DNA of 28,289 bases from positions 1 through 28,289 of the IMG/VR virus record IMGVR_UViG_3300033148_002883. One strand, 5' to 3'. Shown piece after piece: positions 1 to 6,845 of this stretch. This DNA comes from a virus. The position numbers and the translations under genes were made by a program. The notes beneath the pieces are model-generated. The model had not been told where the DNA came from and made no database searches. It worked only from the letters and a program-made list of their open reading frames with translations. Positions within the stretch are counted from its first letter, which is position 1, and every line of letters starts with the position of its first letter.

Positions 1-63
1 GATGGCAGAGGCGATAGATTCAAGATCTATAAAGGATGGGTTCGACACCCATATCCCCTACCA
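1..63 (+). tRNA. tRNA-Leu(CAA), 5' end cut off by the window edge
   Basis: The window opens in the D-loop (GGCAGA, a Leu-like D-loop). The anticodon stem is ATAGA/TCTAT at 14-18 and 26-30 with loop TTCAAGA, giving anticodon CAA (reads UUG, Leu). The T-arm is ATGGG-TTCGACA-CCCAT at 36-52, followed by acceptor strand ATCCCCT, discriminator A60 and an encoded CCA at 61-63. The variable region is only five bases (31-35), whereas bacterial tRNA-Leu normally has a long variable arm. The acceptor 5' strand lies outside the window. Confidence 0.8.
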
Positions 64-68
64 AATAT

Positions 69-143
69 AGTCTAGTAGCTCAATGGTAGAGCACTTGCCT
101 TATAAGCGAGCGACGTAAGGTTCGATTCCTTTCTAGACTACCA
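69..143 (+). tRNA. tRNA-Ile(UAU)
   Basis: A complete cloverleaf can be drawn. The acceptor AGTCTAG (69-75) pairs with CTAGACT (133-139), with discriminator A140 and encoded CCA 141-143. The D-arm is GCTC/GAGC around AATGGTA. The anticodon stem CTTGC/GCGAG (one G-T pair) carries loop CTTATAA, giving anticodon UAU, which reads AUA (Ile). The T-arm is TAAGG-TTCGATT-CCTTT with one T-T mismatch at its base. AUA codons are very common throughout this window, so a phage-supplied UAU tRNA fits codon demand: most bacteria read AUA with a lysidine-modified CAU tRNA instead. Confidence 0.92.
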
Positions 144-223
144 GAATTTTAAACAAGGAAAAAACTGTTATGGGTTTTATTAATAGAGTCACTTTGTATA
201 TGAAAGGAATATTGGTCTAATTA

Positions 224-1003
224 ATGAATGGTAAATTATATAATGGTGATAATAGAGAAATCATTCCAAAACTTGAAAATGTTAATCTTGTCATAACATC
301 CCCACCTTATAATGTTGGTATAAAATATGATTCCCATGATGATTTAATGCATCCAGAAGAATATTATGAGTTCATTCGTGATGTGTTTAGTAAAGTATAT
401 TATATCCTACCTGATGATGGCCGTCTCGCTATTAATATACCTATTCAAGTAAACTACAAAAAATCCGGTGGTTCGTTAATATTTTTATCTGCTAAAATAT
501 GGAACATACTTGAAAAAATAGGATTCAATTATATTGCCACTATTGATCTTGATGAAACATCACCACATATGTCAAAACGAACAGCGTGGGGATCATGGCT
601 GTCACCTTCTGCGCCATATGTTTACAATCCTAAAGAATGTGTTATAATATGTTATAAGAATGTTTGGAAGAGGATAAATAAAGGAACATCTTATTTTAAT
701 AAAGATAATAAAAAAGAATTCATGAACTATGTGACTGGTATGTGGGATTACAGGGCCGAAACAAAGAAACTAACAGAGGCTAATTTTTCACTTGATATAC
801 CATTGCCTGCAATAAAACTATTATCATGGAAAGAAGATACAATATTAGATCCATTTATGGGTTCTGGGACAACTGGTTTGGCTTGTGAAATGCTAGATAG
901 AAAATGGATAGGAATTGAAAAGAGTGAAAAATACTATAATGTTGCTTTAAAAAGGATTAAAGAATATGTTAAAATACAAAGAGGCAGAAAAGAGTTTTTT
1001 TAG
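224..1003 (+). CDS. DNA methyltransferase, beta class (N4-cytosine or N6-adenine)
   Basis: 259 aa. Transfers a methyl group from S-adenosylmethionine to an exocyclic amino group of a DNA base. The catalytic motif IV (TSPPYN, residues 25-30) comes near the N-terminus and the SAM-binding motif I (DPFMGSGTT, 209-217) near the C-terminus. This is the permuted beta-class order. The SPPY form is frequent in N4-cytosine enzymes but also occurs in adenine enzymes, so the target base is open. No restriction partner is adjacent, so it probably acts as an orphan enzyme protecting phage DNA or marking it. The AAGGAA site lies about 15 bases before ATG 224, rather far. A 16-codon ORF (170-220) ends just upstream and might couple translation. 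Confidence 0.93.
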   Translation: MNGKLYNGDNREIIPKLENVNLVITSPPYNVGIKYDSHDDLMHPEEYYEFIRDVFSKVYYILPDDGRLAINIPIQVNYKKSGGSLIFLSAKIWNILEKIGFNYIATIDLDETSPHMSKRTAWGSWLSPSAPYVYNPKECVIICYKNVWKRINKGTSYFNKDNKKEFMNYVTGMWDYRAETKKLTEANFSLDIPLPAIKLLSWKEDTILDPFMGSGTTGLACEMLDRKWIGIEKSEKYYNVALKRIKEYVKIQRGRKEFF

Positions 1004-1190
1004 AAAATGGTTGGATCTGTATTTTAAACTGCCGTGGTATGGTGCTTTGGGTGCTGGTGGATTTCCAGCATGTATTTTACTTTTACCTTTTGGTACATCA
1101 TTTATGTTTTATACGTGGATGGTTATTTCGGGTGTTTGTTTATTTCTTGGTGTATTAAAAGTGAGAAAGGAATTGAAAAATGAGTCTTAA
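966..1190 (+). CDS. small two-helix membrane protein
   Basis: 74 aa, function not recognised. The N-terminal third is basic and amphipathic (KYKEAEKSFFRKW). It is followed by two hydrophobic segments, roughly residues 25-43 and 46-64, separated by a short polar turn, and a charged C-terminus (KVRKELKNES). This predicts a small inner-membrane hairpin protein. The start overlaps the methyltransferase gene by 38 bases and has an AAGGA site about 7 bases upstream. Later in-frame starts would remove the basic leader. Small hairpin membrane proteins in phages can be holins or superinfection-exclusion factors, but nothing here supports one over the other. Confidence 0.6.
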   Translation: MLKYKEAEKSFFRKWLDLYFKLPWYGALGAGGFPACILLLPFGTSFMFYTWMVISGVCLFLGVLKVRKELKNES

Positions 1191-1217
1191 ATTGTTTTTA
1201 ATAAAAAGGTTTTTTAA

Positions 1218-1448
1218 ATGATGGAAATAAAATTATGGTATGATGAAGGTGTTGAATGTGGATGGGATTGGTATTCTTTTAATGGGGTATTAACTGGTAA
1301 AAGGAGAAGATCTTCTCTTGGTGATATTGAGGTAGAGGTAAGTGAAAGAAAAATTGTTAATTATGGGTTTTTATGGATGAAAAAAAAGTCTGTTAATGAA
1401 AAACGATTTATTCCAGAATCTCGTATTAGAGAATGGGAGGAGTATTAA
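1218..1448 (+). CDS. hypothetical protein with CGWDW motif
   Basis: 76 aa, family not recognised. It contains the sequence ECGWDWYSF near residues 13-21, almost the same as DCGWDWMSSF in the gene at 1802-2026. The two genes also share nucleotide identity over this stretch. The rest is charged and soluble with a basic middle (KRRRSS). An AAAAAGG site lies 9 bases before the ATG-ATG start at 1218. It ends one base before the next start, suggesting translational coupling. Confidence 0.6.
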   Translation: MMEIKLWYDEGVECGWDWYSFNGVLTGKRRRSSLGDIEVEVSERKIVNYGFLWMKKKSVNEKRFIPESRIREWEEY

Positions 1449-1449
1449 A

Positions 1450-1749
1450 ATGAGTTCTGATTTGGTTTTAACATATAAAGGTGATGATGTTGCTGGTATT
1501 GGTAAATCTCATAGATATTATAAAGATATTTTATTGAACAAAGATAATAATGAATCTATGTATAATAAATTAGATAAAAAGGCAGAACAATTCAAATCAA
1601 AGTTTCTTATTGATTTAATTGATAGTTGTTATACTCTTGAAGAATTGATAGATACGTTTCAAAAAGGATGTATGAAAGTTGGTAGAACACAGGCTATAAT
1701 TGAATGTATAGACGAATATGGTGAATTAGAAATAGTAGAATCAATTTGA
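1450..1749 (+). CDS. hypothetical protein
   Basis: 99 aa, not recognised. I start it at ATG 1450 because a strong GGGAGGAG site ends 7 bases upstream. An upstream in-frame ATG at 1396 lies inside the previous gene without such a site. The protein is helical and soluble, with a leucine-rich segment in the second half (FLIDLIDSCYTLEELIDTF) and an acidic C-terminus. No membrane segments or metal-binding cysteines are seen. Confidence 0.6.
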   Translation: MSSDLVLTYKGDDVAGIGKSHRYYKDILLNKDNNESMYNKLDKKAEQFKSKFLIDLIDSCYTLEELIDTFQKGCMKVGRTQAIIECIDEYGELEIVESI

Positions 1750-1801
1750 AATTATTATTAATGGATAAAATAATATAAATAGAGATATGGAAGAGGGATT
1801 T

Positions 1802-2026
1802 ATGCTTTTTGCTATGGAGTGTGTTGATTGTGGATGGGATTGGATGAGTAGTTTTATGGTTTGCCCAAATTGCAATAGTTGCAATGTAAATCTGATCGAA
1901 GAAGATGATGGCGAAAAAATGTTTGATAGAATGTATTGGATGAGTATAAAAAACATAAAAGGATTCTATGACCCATATCCATTATTAAAAGAAATTAACA
2001 GAATGTTTAGATATATGGAGTATTAA
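1802..2026 (+). CDS. small zinc-ribbon-like protein
   Basis: 74 aa from ATG 1802, which is preceded by AGAGGG. An alternative ATG at 1787 would add five residues but has a weak site. Cysteines are arranged CVDC ... CPNCNSC within the first 26 residues, typical of a zinc ribbon. The CGWDW segment is shared with the gene at 1218. The C-terminal half is mixed and charged, without recognisable domains. The role is unknown; such ribbons commonly mediate protein or nucleic-acid contacts. Confidence 0.6.
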   Translation: MLFAMECVDCGWDWMSSFMVCPNCNSCNVNLIEEDDGEKMFDRMYWMSIKNIKGFYDPYPLLKEINRMFRYMEY

Positions 2027-2028
2027 AT

Positions 2029-2229
2029 ATGAAATTCAAACACTATATTTTATCACCGAATTTAGATGAAGCAGCGTATATGGGTAATATTGGTTTTACA
2101 GAAATGGTCGAATATTATCAAAAAGCTTCCAATGCTCAAATAAAAGAAATAGAAAAAGTAATAAAAAAGGATGATTGGGATGGTTTCAAAAATCTTATAT
2201 TTAAGGTATTGGGTAAAAAATTAAAATAA
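2029..2229 (+). CDS. hypothetical protein
   Basis: 66 aa, not recognised. A short soluble, mostly helical protein rich in lysine towards its C-terminus (EIEKVIKKDDWDGFKNL). It starts 3 bases after the preceding stop with GGAG about 9 bases upstream. It is the last gene before the strong terminator at 2263, so it closes the left-hand transcription unit. Confidence 0.6.
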   Translation: MKFKHYILSPNLDEAAYMGNIGFTEMVEYYQKASNAQIKEIEKVIKKDDWDGFKNLIFKVLGKKLK

Positions 2230-2262
2230 AGTAAAAGCAGACTGGATGTTCTATCCTTAATT

Positions 2263-2303
2263 AAATCGGTATAGAGTAATATTACTTTATGCCGATTTTT
2301 TGT
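2263..2303 (+). terminator. rho-independent terminator, 18-bp hairpin
   Basis: Bases 2263-2298 form an unbroken inverted repeat: AAATCGG pairs with CCGATTT at the ends and the arms continue to the centre with two G-T pairs. A run of T follows at 2296-2301. It ends the left unit, and the next promoter begins directly at its T-run. The near-perfect symmetry means it could also stop transcription from the opposite strand. Confidence 0.9.
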
Positions 2304-2331
2304 TTACATTTTGTATTTTATAAAGTATAAT
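2303..2331 (+). promoter_or_regulatory. sigma70-type promoter, GTTTACA class
   Basis: TTTACA (2303-2308), exactly 17 bases, then TATAAT (2326-2331), 25 bases before the ATG at 2356 with AAAGGAG between. The same GTTTAC-N17-TATAAT layout recurs at 7969, 11972 and 15352. It drives the phosphodiesterase/ligase unit. Confidence 0.85.
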
Positions 2332-2355
2332 ATAATATAAAGGAGAATAGTAAAA

Positions 2356-3108
2356 ATGAGTGATGATTTTAGTTTGAAGGACTTGATAGATCCTAAACAT
2401 CCATCTATGGAGTGTTTAAGAGGTAAAGCACCTGGAACTTATAAACATTGTCAGAATGTTGCTAATTTTGTTGAGGCTGTTGCTATAGAACTTGATCTTG
2501 ATACAGATGCAATGCGTGTTGCTGCTATGTATCATGATATTGGGAAGTGCAATTTTCCAGAAGGTTTTTCAGAGAACCAAAATGGAAAAAATATTCATGA
2601 TGATCTTGATCCAATTCAATCATACACAATTATAACAAAACATGTTGGTGATACTATTTTAAAAATGATTGGTATGAAAGAAATGCCAAGAGAGATTATT
2701 GAATGGGTATCACAACATCATGGTGATACTATTTTACGATATTTTTATGATAAGGAAAAACCAAAAAAAGATAATAAGTATCGCTATAGAAGTGAAAAAC
2801 CACAATCTGTAGAATCTGCAGTATTGATGGTATGTGATTCAGTAGAGGCAAAAGCTCGATCATATGCAGCAAATGGAAAGTTTGAAAGTTCTGATGATAT
2901 TGAACGGTTAGTTCTTATGACTGTTGCTAGACTTGAAATGGATGGTCAATTAGATAATGTATTAACAGGGCATTTAAGACGTATAAAACAAACCTTAATC
3001 AACGAACTCAATTCTATGTATCATAAACGTGAACTTTATCCAGAAGATGAAGAAGAAGAAGAAAATATAGTATTGGGAAAGGAGAAAAAAAATGACAGTA
3101 GTAAGTGA
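2356..3108 (+). CDS. PgpH-like HD-domain c-di-AMP phosphodiesterase (soluble)
   Basis: 250 aa. It closely follows the HD domain of bacterial PgpH/YqfF (7TMR-HD family), which hydrolyses cyclic di-AMP to pApA. Visible in order: PGTYKHCQNVAN (H31), YHDIGK (H60-D61), FSENQ (71-75), HDDLDP (H81), TKHV (H96), SQHHGDTI (H121-H122), a basic RYRSEKPQS loop near 144-151, and CDSVEAKARS (D161). All the metal-binding His/Asp positions expected of this family are present. The seven-helix membrane sensor of cellular PgpH is absent, so the protein should be cytoplasmic. The C-terminus is acidic (DEEEEE). It is first in its operon behind a strong promoter and overlaps the next gene by 17 bases. Substrate is inferred from family; other cyclic dinucleotides are possible. 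Confidence 0.88.
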   Translation: MSDDFSLKDLIDPKHPSMECLRGKAPGTYKHCQNVANFVEAVAIELDLDTDAMRVAAMYHDIGKCNFPEGFSENQNGKNIHDDLDPIQSYTIITKHVGDTILKMIGMKEMPREIIEWVSQHHGDTILRYFYDKEKPKKDNKYRYRSEKPQSVESAVLMVCDSVEAKARSYAANGKFESSDDIERLVLMTVARLEMDGQLDNVLTGHLRRIKQTLINELNSMYHKRELYPEDEEEEENIVLGKEKKNDSSK

Positions 3109-3277
3109 TATATTGAATGTTCTTGTTAATTCAAAAAGTGTACCAATTGAGAAATTAAAGTCAATAAGTATAAATTATCAAGGTGTTAATGGTGAAGATG
3201 TCAATGATGGTCATTTTACAGATATAAAACCTAATATCAAAATAGAGTTCTATGAGGATGAAATTAGTGATAATTGA
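3092..3277 (+). CDS. hypothetical small protein
   Basis: 61 aa, not recognised. It overlaps the end of the phosphodiesterase gene by 17 bases and has a strong AAAGGAG site 8 bases upstream, so the two are probably made together. The sequence is mixed beta-like with an acidic tail (EFYEDEISDN). A partner or regulator role for the phosphodiesterase is possible from the coupling but is not shown by the sequence. Confidence 0.6.
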   Translation: MTVVSDILNVLVNSKSVPIEKLKSISINYQGVNGEDVNDGHFTDIKPNIKIEFYEDEISDN

Positions 3278-3312
3278 TATACTATAAAAATGATAGAAGA
3301 GGATATAATATA

Positions 3313-5202
3313 ATGAGTGAAATAAAAAAATTAATTGAATATGATAATTTGTATTATAATGAAGGCAAATCACCTATTACAGATCAAGAATATGATAAAC
3401 TAAAAGAAGAGATTAAAACAAAATTTCCAGACAATTCTTATTTTAATAGGGTAGGTAGCGATATAAAATCTGATGGTAAGGTAAAGTTAAAGTATATACT
3501 TGGTTCACTCAATAAAGTTAAAATTGATAAAATTGAGAAATGGTTTGAAAAGCAAGATTCTATCATTTTTATCATAAGTGAAAAATTGGATGGTGTGTCT
3601 TTTTATGTGAACTATAAAAATGGAAAAGTAGTATCAGCCGCTACTCGCGGTGATGGTCATTTTGGAAGAGATATTACTGAAAAAGCTAAAATGTTTTGTG
3701 GTGATATAAAATCAAAAGAAAATCACTGGTTTCGATGTGAGGCAATGCTAGTTGGCTCTAAAATTCATGAAGAACTTGGATTCAAAACAAGAAGAAATGG
3801 TGTTGCTGGTATTATAAATAGAGATGGTTTAAGAAATGTTGAACATATTACACCATATTTTTATGAGTTTTTGAATTATCAAGATATACTTAAAGATTCA
3901 AATGAATATGAAAGATTTAATTATATGGAAGAAAATGTTGTTAAATATAACATAAAAAATGAATCACCTTTTATTTTTAGATATGATAAGAAAAAACATA
4001 CAATATCTGATATTATAACATTTTATAATGCAATGAAAAATGCTGGTGGATATGATGTTGATGGTCTTGTTATAACACCTTTAGATTATGAAAGAGAGGA
4101 TGCTCTTTATCCAAAAAATAAAATAGCATTTAAGATGAATGAAGATCCGGTTGATGCTATTGTAAATGAAGTAATATGGGGTGTTACAAGAACAAGTAGA
4201 GTGGTTCCACTAATTAGTATTGAACCTATTGAAATTCAAGGTGTTACTATTTCTAAAGCAACAGGATTTAATGCAAGATATGTTGTCGATAATAATATAT
4301 GTAAAGGAACTAGTGTAAAAATAATAAGATCTGGTGATGTTATACCTTATATTGTTAGTGTTGATAAATATTCATTTCCAACAGATTCATCATCTAGATC
4401 AACAAGCGATGGAAGATCGGATATAATTGATAAATGTCCTGCTTGTAAATCTGATTTGATATGGGAAGGTGTTGATCTAAAATGCACTAATGATAATTGT
4501 TGGAGAAAATCATATAAAGAAGTTGAGCATTTTATTAGAGCAATGGGTGCTGAGAACATAACAGAAAAAACACTTATGAAACTTGGTGTGTCTCATATTG
4601 AAATGTTATATGAAATAGACGAATGGGGTATTTCAACAATAGAAGGATTTGGTGTAAAAAGAGCACAGCAAATAGTAGATGAGGTTCAGGGAACATTATT
4701 CACTACACCAGAAATATTGTTAAGAGCATTTGGTATGAAGAATATTGGTAAAACAGCATCAAGAGAGATAGTAAATCATTTGTATAGAATAACAGATGAT
4801 GATGATGCTGTAATGGAGTATATATTTTCATTGCCATATGATGAACTTATTAAAATTAATGGCATTGGTGAAAAAACCGCTACTACATTTGTTTCTGAAA
4901 TAAATAACTATAGAGATAAATATGAGTTTCTTAAAAGTGTTGGTTTGGTTTTTGCTAATGAAAATGAAAATAAAAAGTTTGATGGTGTGAAATTCACTAT
5001 TACTGGTAAAGGGCCGTTAGGTAGAAAAGAAATTCAAACTTTTATAGAACGAGAAGGTGGTAGTGTTAGTGGTATAAGTAAATCAACTAAATATCTGGTA
5101 ACAAATGATATTGAATCAACATCTAGTAAGATAAAAAAAGCAAGACAATATGGTATTGAAATCATTTTATATGAAGATTTAATGAAAATGTTAGGGGTTT
5201 AA
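3313..5202 (+). CDS. ligA: NAD-dependent DNA ligase
   Basis: 629 aa from ATG 3313 (GAAGAGGA upstream; a TTG at 3274 is less likely). Seals nicks using NAD+. The Ia domain is visible at the N-terminus (YYNEGKSPITDQEYDKL). The adenylation motif I is KLDG at about 91-94, with K91 the AMP acceptor, followed by ATRGDG. An OB-fold region with VTRTSRVVPL follows, then a four-cysteine zinc finger (CPAC...CTNDNC, about 375-395). Helix-hairpin-helix repeats (IEGFGVKRA, INGIGEKTA) and a C-terminal BRCT domain (about 555-629) complete the full bacterial LigA layout. It is slightly shorter than the usual 670 aa. It would join Okazaki fragments together with the RNase H-like nuclease at 15413. A phage using NAD-dependent rather than ATP-dependent ligase is less common. 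Confidence 0.97.
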   Translation: MSEIKKLIEYDNLYYNEGKSPITDQEYDKLKEEIKTKFPDNSYFNRVGSDIKSDGKVKLKYILGSLNKVKIDKIEKWFEKQDSIIFIISEKLDGVSFYVNYKNGKVVSAATRGDGHFGRDITEKAKMFCGDIKSKENHWFRCEAMLVGSKIHEELGFKTRRNGVAGIINRDGLRNVEHITPYFYEFLNYQDILKDSNEYERFNYMEENVVKYNIKNESPFIFRYDKKKHTISDIITFYNAMKNAGGYDVDGLVITPLDYEREDALYPKNKIAFKMNEDPVDAIVNEVIWGVTRTSRVVPLISIEPIEIQGVTISKATGFNARYVVDNNICKGTSVKIIRSGDVIPYIVSVDKYSFPTDSSSRSTSDGRSDIIDKCPACKSDLIWEGVDLKCTNDNCWRKSYKEVEHFIRAMGAENITEKTLMKLGVSHIEMLYEIDEWGISTIEGFGVKRAQQIVDEVQGTLFTTPEILLRAFGMKNIGKTASREIVNHLYRITDDDDAVMEYIFSLPYDELIKINGIGEKTATTFVSEINNYRDKYEFLKSVGLVFANENENKKFDGVKFTITGKGPLGRKEIQTFIEREGGSVSGISKSTKYLVTNDIESTSSKIKKARQYGIEIILYEDLMKMLGV

Positions 5203-5203
5203 T

Positions 5204-5449
5204 ATGTTTAGTAAACAAGAAAAAATGAAAATTGCTCAAGCAATTGAAGATGTATTATTAGAAATTGATCATCCAGAAATGCCAAAAGAAAACCCAAAAT
5301 TTGAGATTCATATAGTTGGTAAAGAATCATGGAGTTGGGCTGATGTTATTCCTAATTGGTGTTATTCTAAAGATTGTCAACCAGCTACTACAGCATGGAA
5401 TGAGAAAGCAAGAGTTTTTATGAAAGAGAGTAAAGAAGATGTTAGATAA
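5204..5449 (+). CDS. hypothetical protein
   Basis: 81 aa, not recognised. It begins 2 bases after the ligase stop with TAGGGG upstream and overlaps the next gene by 11 bases. There is a tryptophan-rich centre (ESWSWADVIPNW) with two cysteines. It is soluble and probably expressed with the ligase. Confidence 0.6.
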   Translation: MFSKQEKMKIAQAIEDVLLEIDHPEMPKENPKFEIHIVGKESWSWADVIPNWCYSKDCQPATTAWNEKARVFMKESKEDVR

Positions 5450-5672
5450 AAATTATAGAGAAATAGGGACGCCATATAATAAGTTGATAGAAGAGCTTGG
5501 TGAGGTTATTCAGGCTTTATGTAAAGCTGAACGATTTGGTCTTTTTACAATACGACATGATAGTGAAACAAATTGGTATAAAATACAAAGAGAAATGGAT
5601 GATGTTGGTGATAGATGGAAAGAATTTAAAGAATATGTGTTAAACAAAAAATTAGAAAGGAATAATAAATGA
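5439..5672 (+). CDS. MazG-like nucleotide pyrophosphohydrolase family protein
   Basis: 77 aa. The segment KLIEELGEVIQALCKAERFG carries the EExxE motif (E18, E19, E22) and QREMDDVGD the ExxD motif (E52, D55). Together they mark the all-alpha NTP pyrophosphatase (MazG-like) fold, in which these acids bind magnesium. It is very short, but small single-domain phage relatives exist. Members hydrolyse NTPs or dNTPs to monophosphates, and phage versions have been proposed to clean the nucleotide pool or alter ppGpp. Which substrate applies here cannot be told. Confidence 0.65.
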   Translation: MLDKNYREIGTPYNKLIEELGEVIQALCKAERFGLFTIRHDSETNWYKIQREMDDVGDRWKEFKEYVLNKKLERNNK

Positions 5673-5893
5673 GGACAATTCTAAGTAAGAAAAAATTTAT
5701 AAATATTGATAGTGCATATTTAGAAATAGATTCATTTTTTAAATTTATAGTATTTAAAAATAATAATGGATATGCGGCAAAGTTTTCTTCTAAATATGGT
5801 AAAGATAATGATATTGTTATTATATTAAAAAGAGCAAAAAACATGGAAGAGGCGAAGAAAGAATTTGAAAAAGGAATGGAATTCGGAGGGTAA
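5669..5893 (+). CDS. hypothetical protein
   Basis: 74 aa, not recognised. The ATG overlaps the previous stop (ATGA) and has AAAGGA 8 bases upstream. The predicted pattern is beta strands (IVFKNNNGYAAKF) followed by a charged helix (AKNMEEAKKEFEKGMEF). It is soluble and lies in the ligase unit. Confidence 0.55.
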   Translation: MRTILSKKKFINIDSAYLEIDSFFKFIVFKNNNGYAAKFSSKYGKDNDIVIILKRAKNMEEAKKEFEKGMEFGG

Positions 5894-5899
5894 TTAAGT

Positions 5900-6160
5900 A
5901 TGGGAAAATGTCAAAAATGTTATTCATACTTTCCTCCACAATATATGCGAGAAATAGAAGGTGCTGAAATTGGTGATTTTCAATGTATATATTGTGAAAG
6001 AGGAAAAGATTATGTAACGATAATCAAGGATGACAATAGTGGAGAAGAAAAATATACAAAGAAACAATGTATAAGTGATTATAAATTGTTTTTAAAAAAA
6101 TTAAAGGAATCATCTAATGTTGCTGAAAAGATAGCAAAAAGAAAAATAGAACCAACATAG
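5900..6160 (+). CDS. zinc-ribbon protein
   Basis: 86 aa. Two CxxC pairs (CQKC near residue 4 and CIYC near residue 29) give a zinc ribbon over the first 35 residues, followed by a charged, basic helical tail. A strong GGAGGG site lies upstream. It sits immediately before the HNH endonuclease gene. No specific family is recognised. Confidence 0.65.
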   Translation: MGKCQKCYSYFPPQYMREIEGAEIGDFQCIYCERGKDYVTIIKDDNSGEEKYTKKQCISDYKLFLKKLKESSNVAEKIAKRKIEPT

Positions 6161-6178
6161 AGAAAGGAATTAAATATC

Positions 6179-6688
6179 ATGAAACGTAACACTGTAGTAT
6201 TATTAAACGCTGACTATAGTTATTTGAATACAATTAAGTGGAAAAAGGCATTAACTCTTGTTGTAAAAGGCAAAGTTAGTGTTGTTAAATATAGTAAAAA
6301 TATAATTGTTTCAGCATCTGGTATGGTAATGAAAATACCTTTGGTAATGAAATTAATTAAGTTTATTAGAACTGTATATAGAACCCGTGTGCCGTTTTCA
6401 AAGAAAAATGTTATGATTCGTGATGGAATGAAATGTGTTTATTGTGGTACTAAAAATGTTAGGTTAACAATAGATCATATTATTCCAAAAGCTAAGGGTG
6501 GTAAATCTACTTTTGAAAATACTGTTGCTGCATGTAAACCATGTAATAATAAAAAGGGAAGTAAGCTTTGTTCAGAAGTAAAGATGTACCCTAACACAAA
6601 AATCTATTCACCAACGATTTCAGAATTTTTAATGATAAAAATGAAAGTTCTTGGTGTGGATAAGATAGTAGAAGATTTATTTAAATAG
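6179..6688 (+). CDS. HNH endonuclease
   Basis: 169 aa. The C-terminal half has the McrA-type HNH fold: CVYCGTKNVRLTIDHIIPKAKGG, then FENTVAACKPCNNKK. The DH pair, the following asparagine and the CxxC...CxxC zinc knuckles are all present, so catalytic residues look intact. The N-terminal half (VLLNADYSYLNTIKWKKALTL) is typical of a widespread phage and bacterial HNH family. It might be a free-standing homing endonuclease or a DNA-processing nuclease. The structured RNA at 6699 lies just downstream, so association with a mobile RNA element is worth considering, but no intron is visible. Confidence 0.92.
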   Translation: MKRNTVVLLNADYSYLNTIKWKKALTLVVKGKVSVVKYSKNIIVSASGMVMKIPLVMKLIKFIRTVYRTRVPFSKKNVMIRDGMKCVYCGTKNVRLTIDHIIPKAKGGKSTFENTVAACKPCNNKKGSKLCSEVKMYPNTKIYSPTISEFLMIKMKVLGVDKIVEDLFK

Positions 6689-6698
6689 TTGAACAATT

Positions 6699-6788
6699 GA
6701 TAAGGTGCTCGTATTTTATTCTAACTGGATGTAGTGACTATTCTTTTTGAATAAGGGGAGTCGGCTTAAATGTGGTGGGAGCCTTATC
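6699..6788 (+). ncRNA. unknown structured intergenic RNA, copy A
   Basis: The ends pair as GATAAGG (6699-6705) with CCTTATC (6782-6788), extended by CTC/GAG. Inside is a hairpin GACT-ATTC-TTTTT-GAAT-AAGGGG-AGTC (6736-6762). The sequence GTGCTCGT (6705-6712) and the block GGCTTAAATGTGGTGGGA (6763-6780) match GTGATCGT and GGCTCAAGGTGTGGTGGGA in copy B at 26936-27000, which is also enclosed by its own different closing stem. Its G content is well above the surrounding DNA. It matches no riboswitch or ribozyme family that I can name. It could be a leader of the glycosyltransferase gene or a separate small RNA. Confidence 0.6.
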
Positions 6789-6801
6789 AAAAAATAAAAT
6801 T

Positions 6802-6822
6802 AGATATAATATAATTATATCT
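6802..6822 (+). promoter_or_regulatory. perfect inverted repeat overlapping a TATAAT box
   Basis: AGATATAAT (6802-6810) and ATTATATCT (6814-6822) form a perfect 9-base inverted repeat around ATA. It contains TATAAT at 6805-6810 but no good -35 box is seen. It lies between RNA copy A and the glycosyltransferase start, so it could be an operator or a weak promoter. In so AT-rich a region, chance symmetry is possible. Confidence 0.35.
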
Positions 6823-6845
6823 GAAAGGTTTGGAGAATATGTTAA

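Noticed and set aside
170-220. 16-codon ORF with AAGGA site upstream of the methyltransferase (possible leader peptide)
   Set aside because: Too short to support as a gene and common by chance in AT-rich DNA; kept only as a remark on possible translational coupling.
6179-6788. HNH nuclease plus adjacent structured RNA considered as a group I intron or IscB/omega-RNA pair
   Set aside because: No interrupted flanking gene, no group I core elements, and the HNH protein lacks the RuvC parts of IscB; the second RNA copy has no nuclease beside it.
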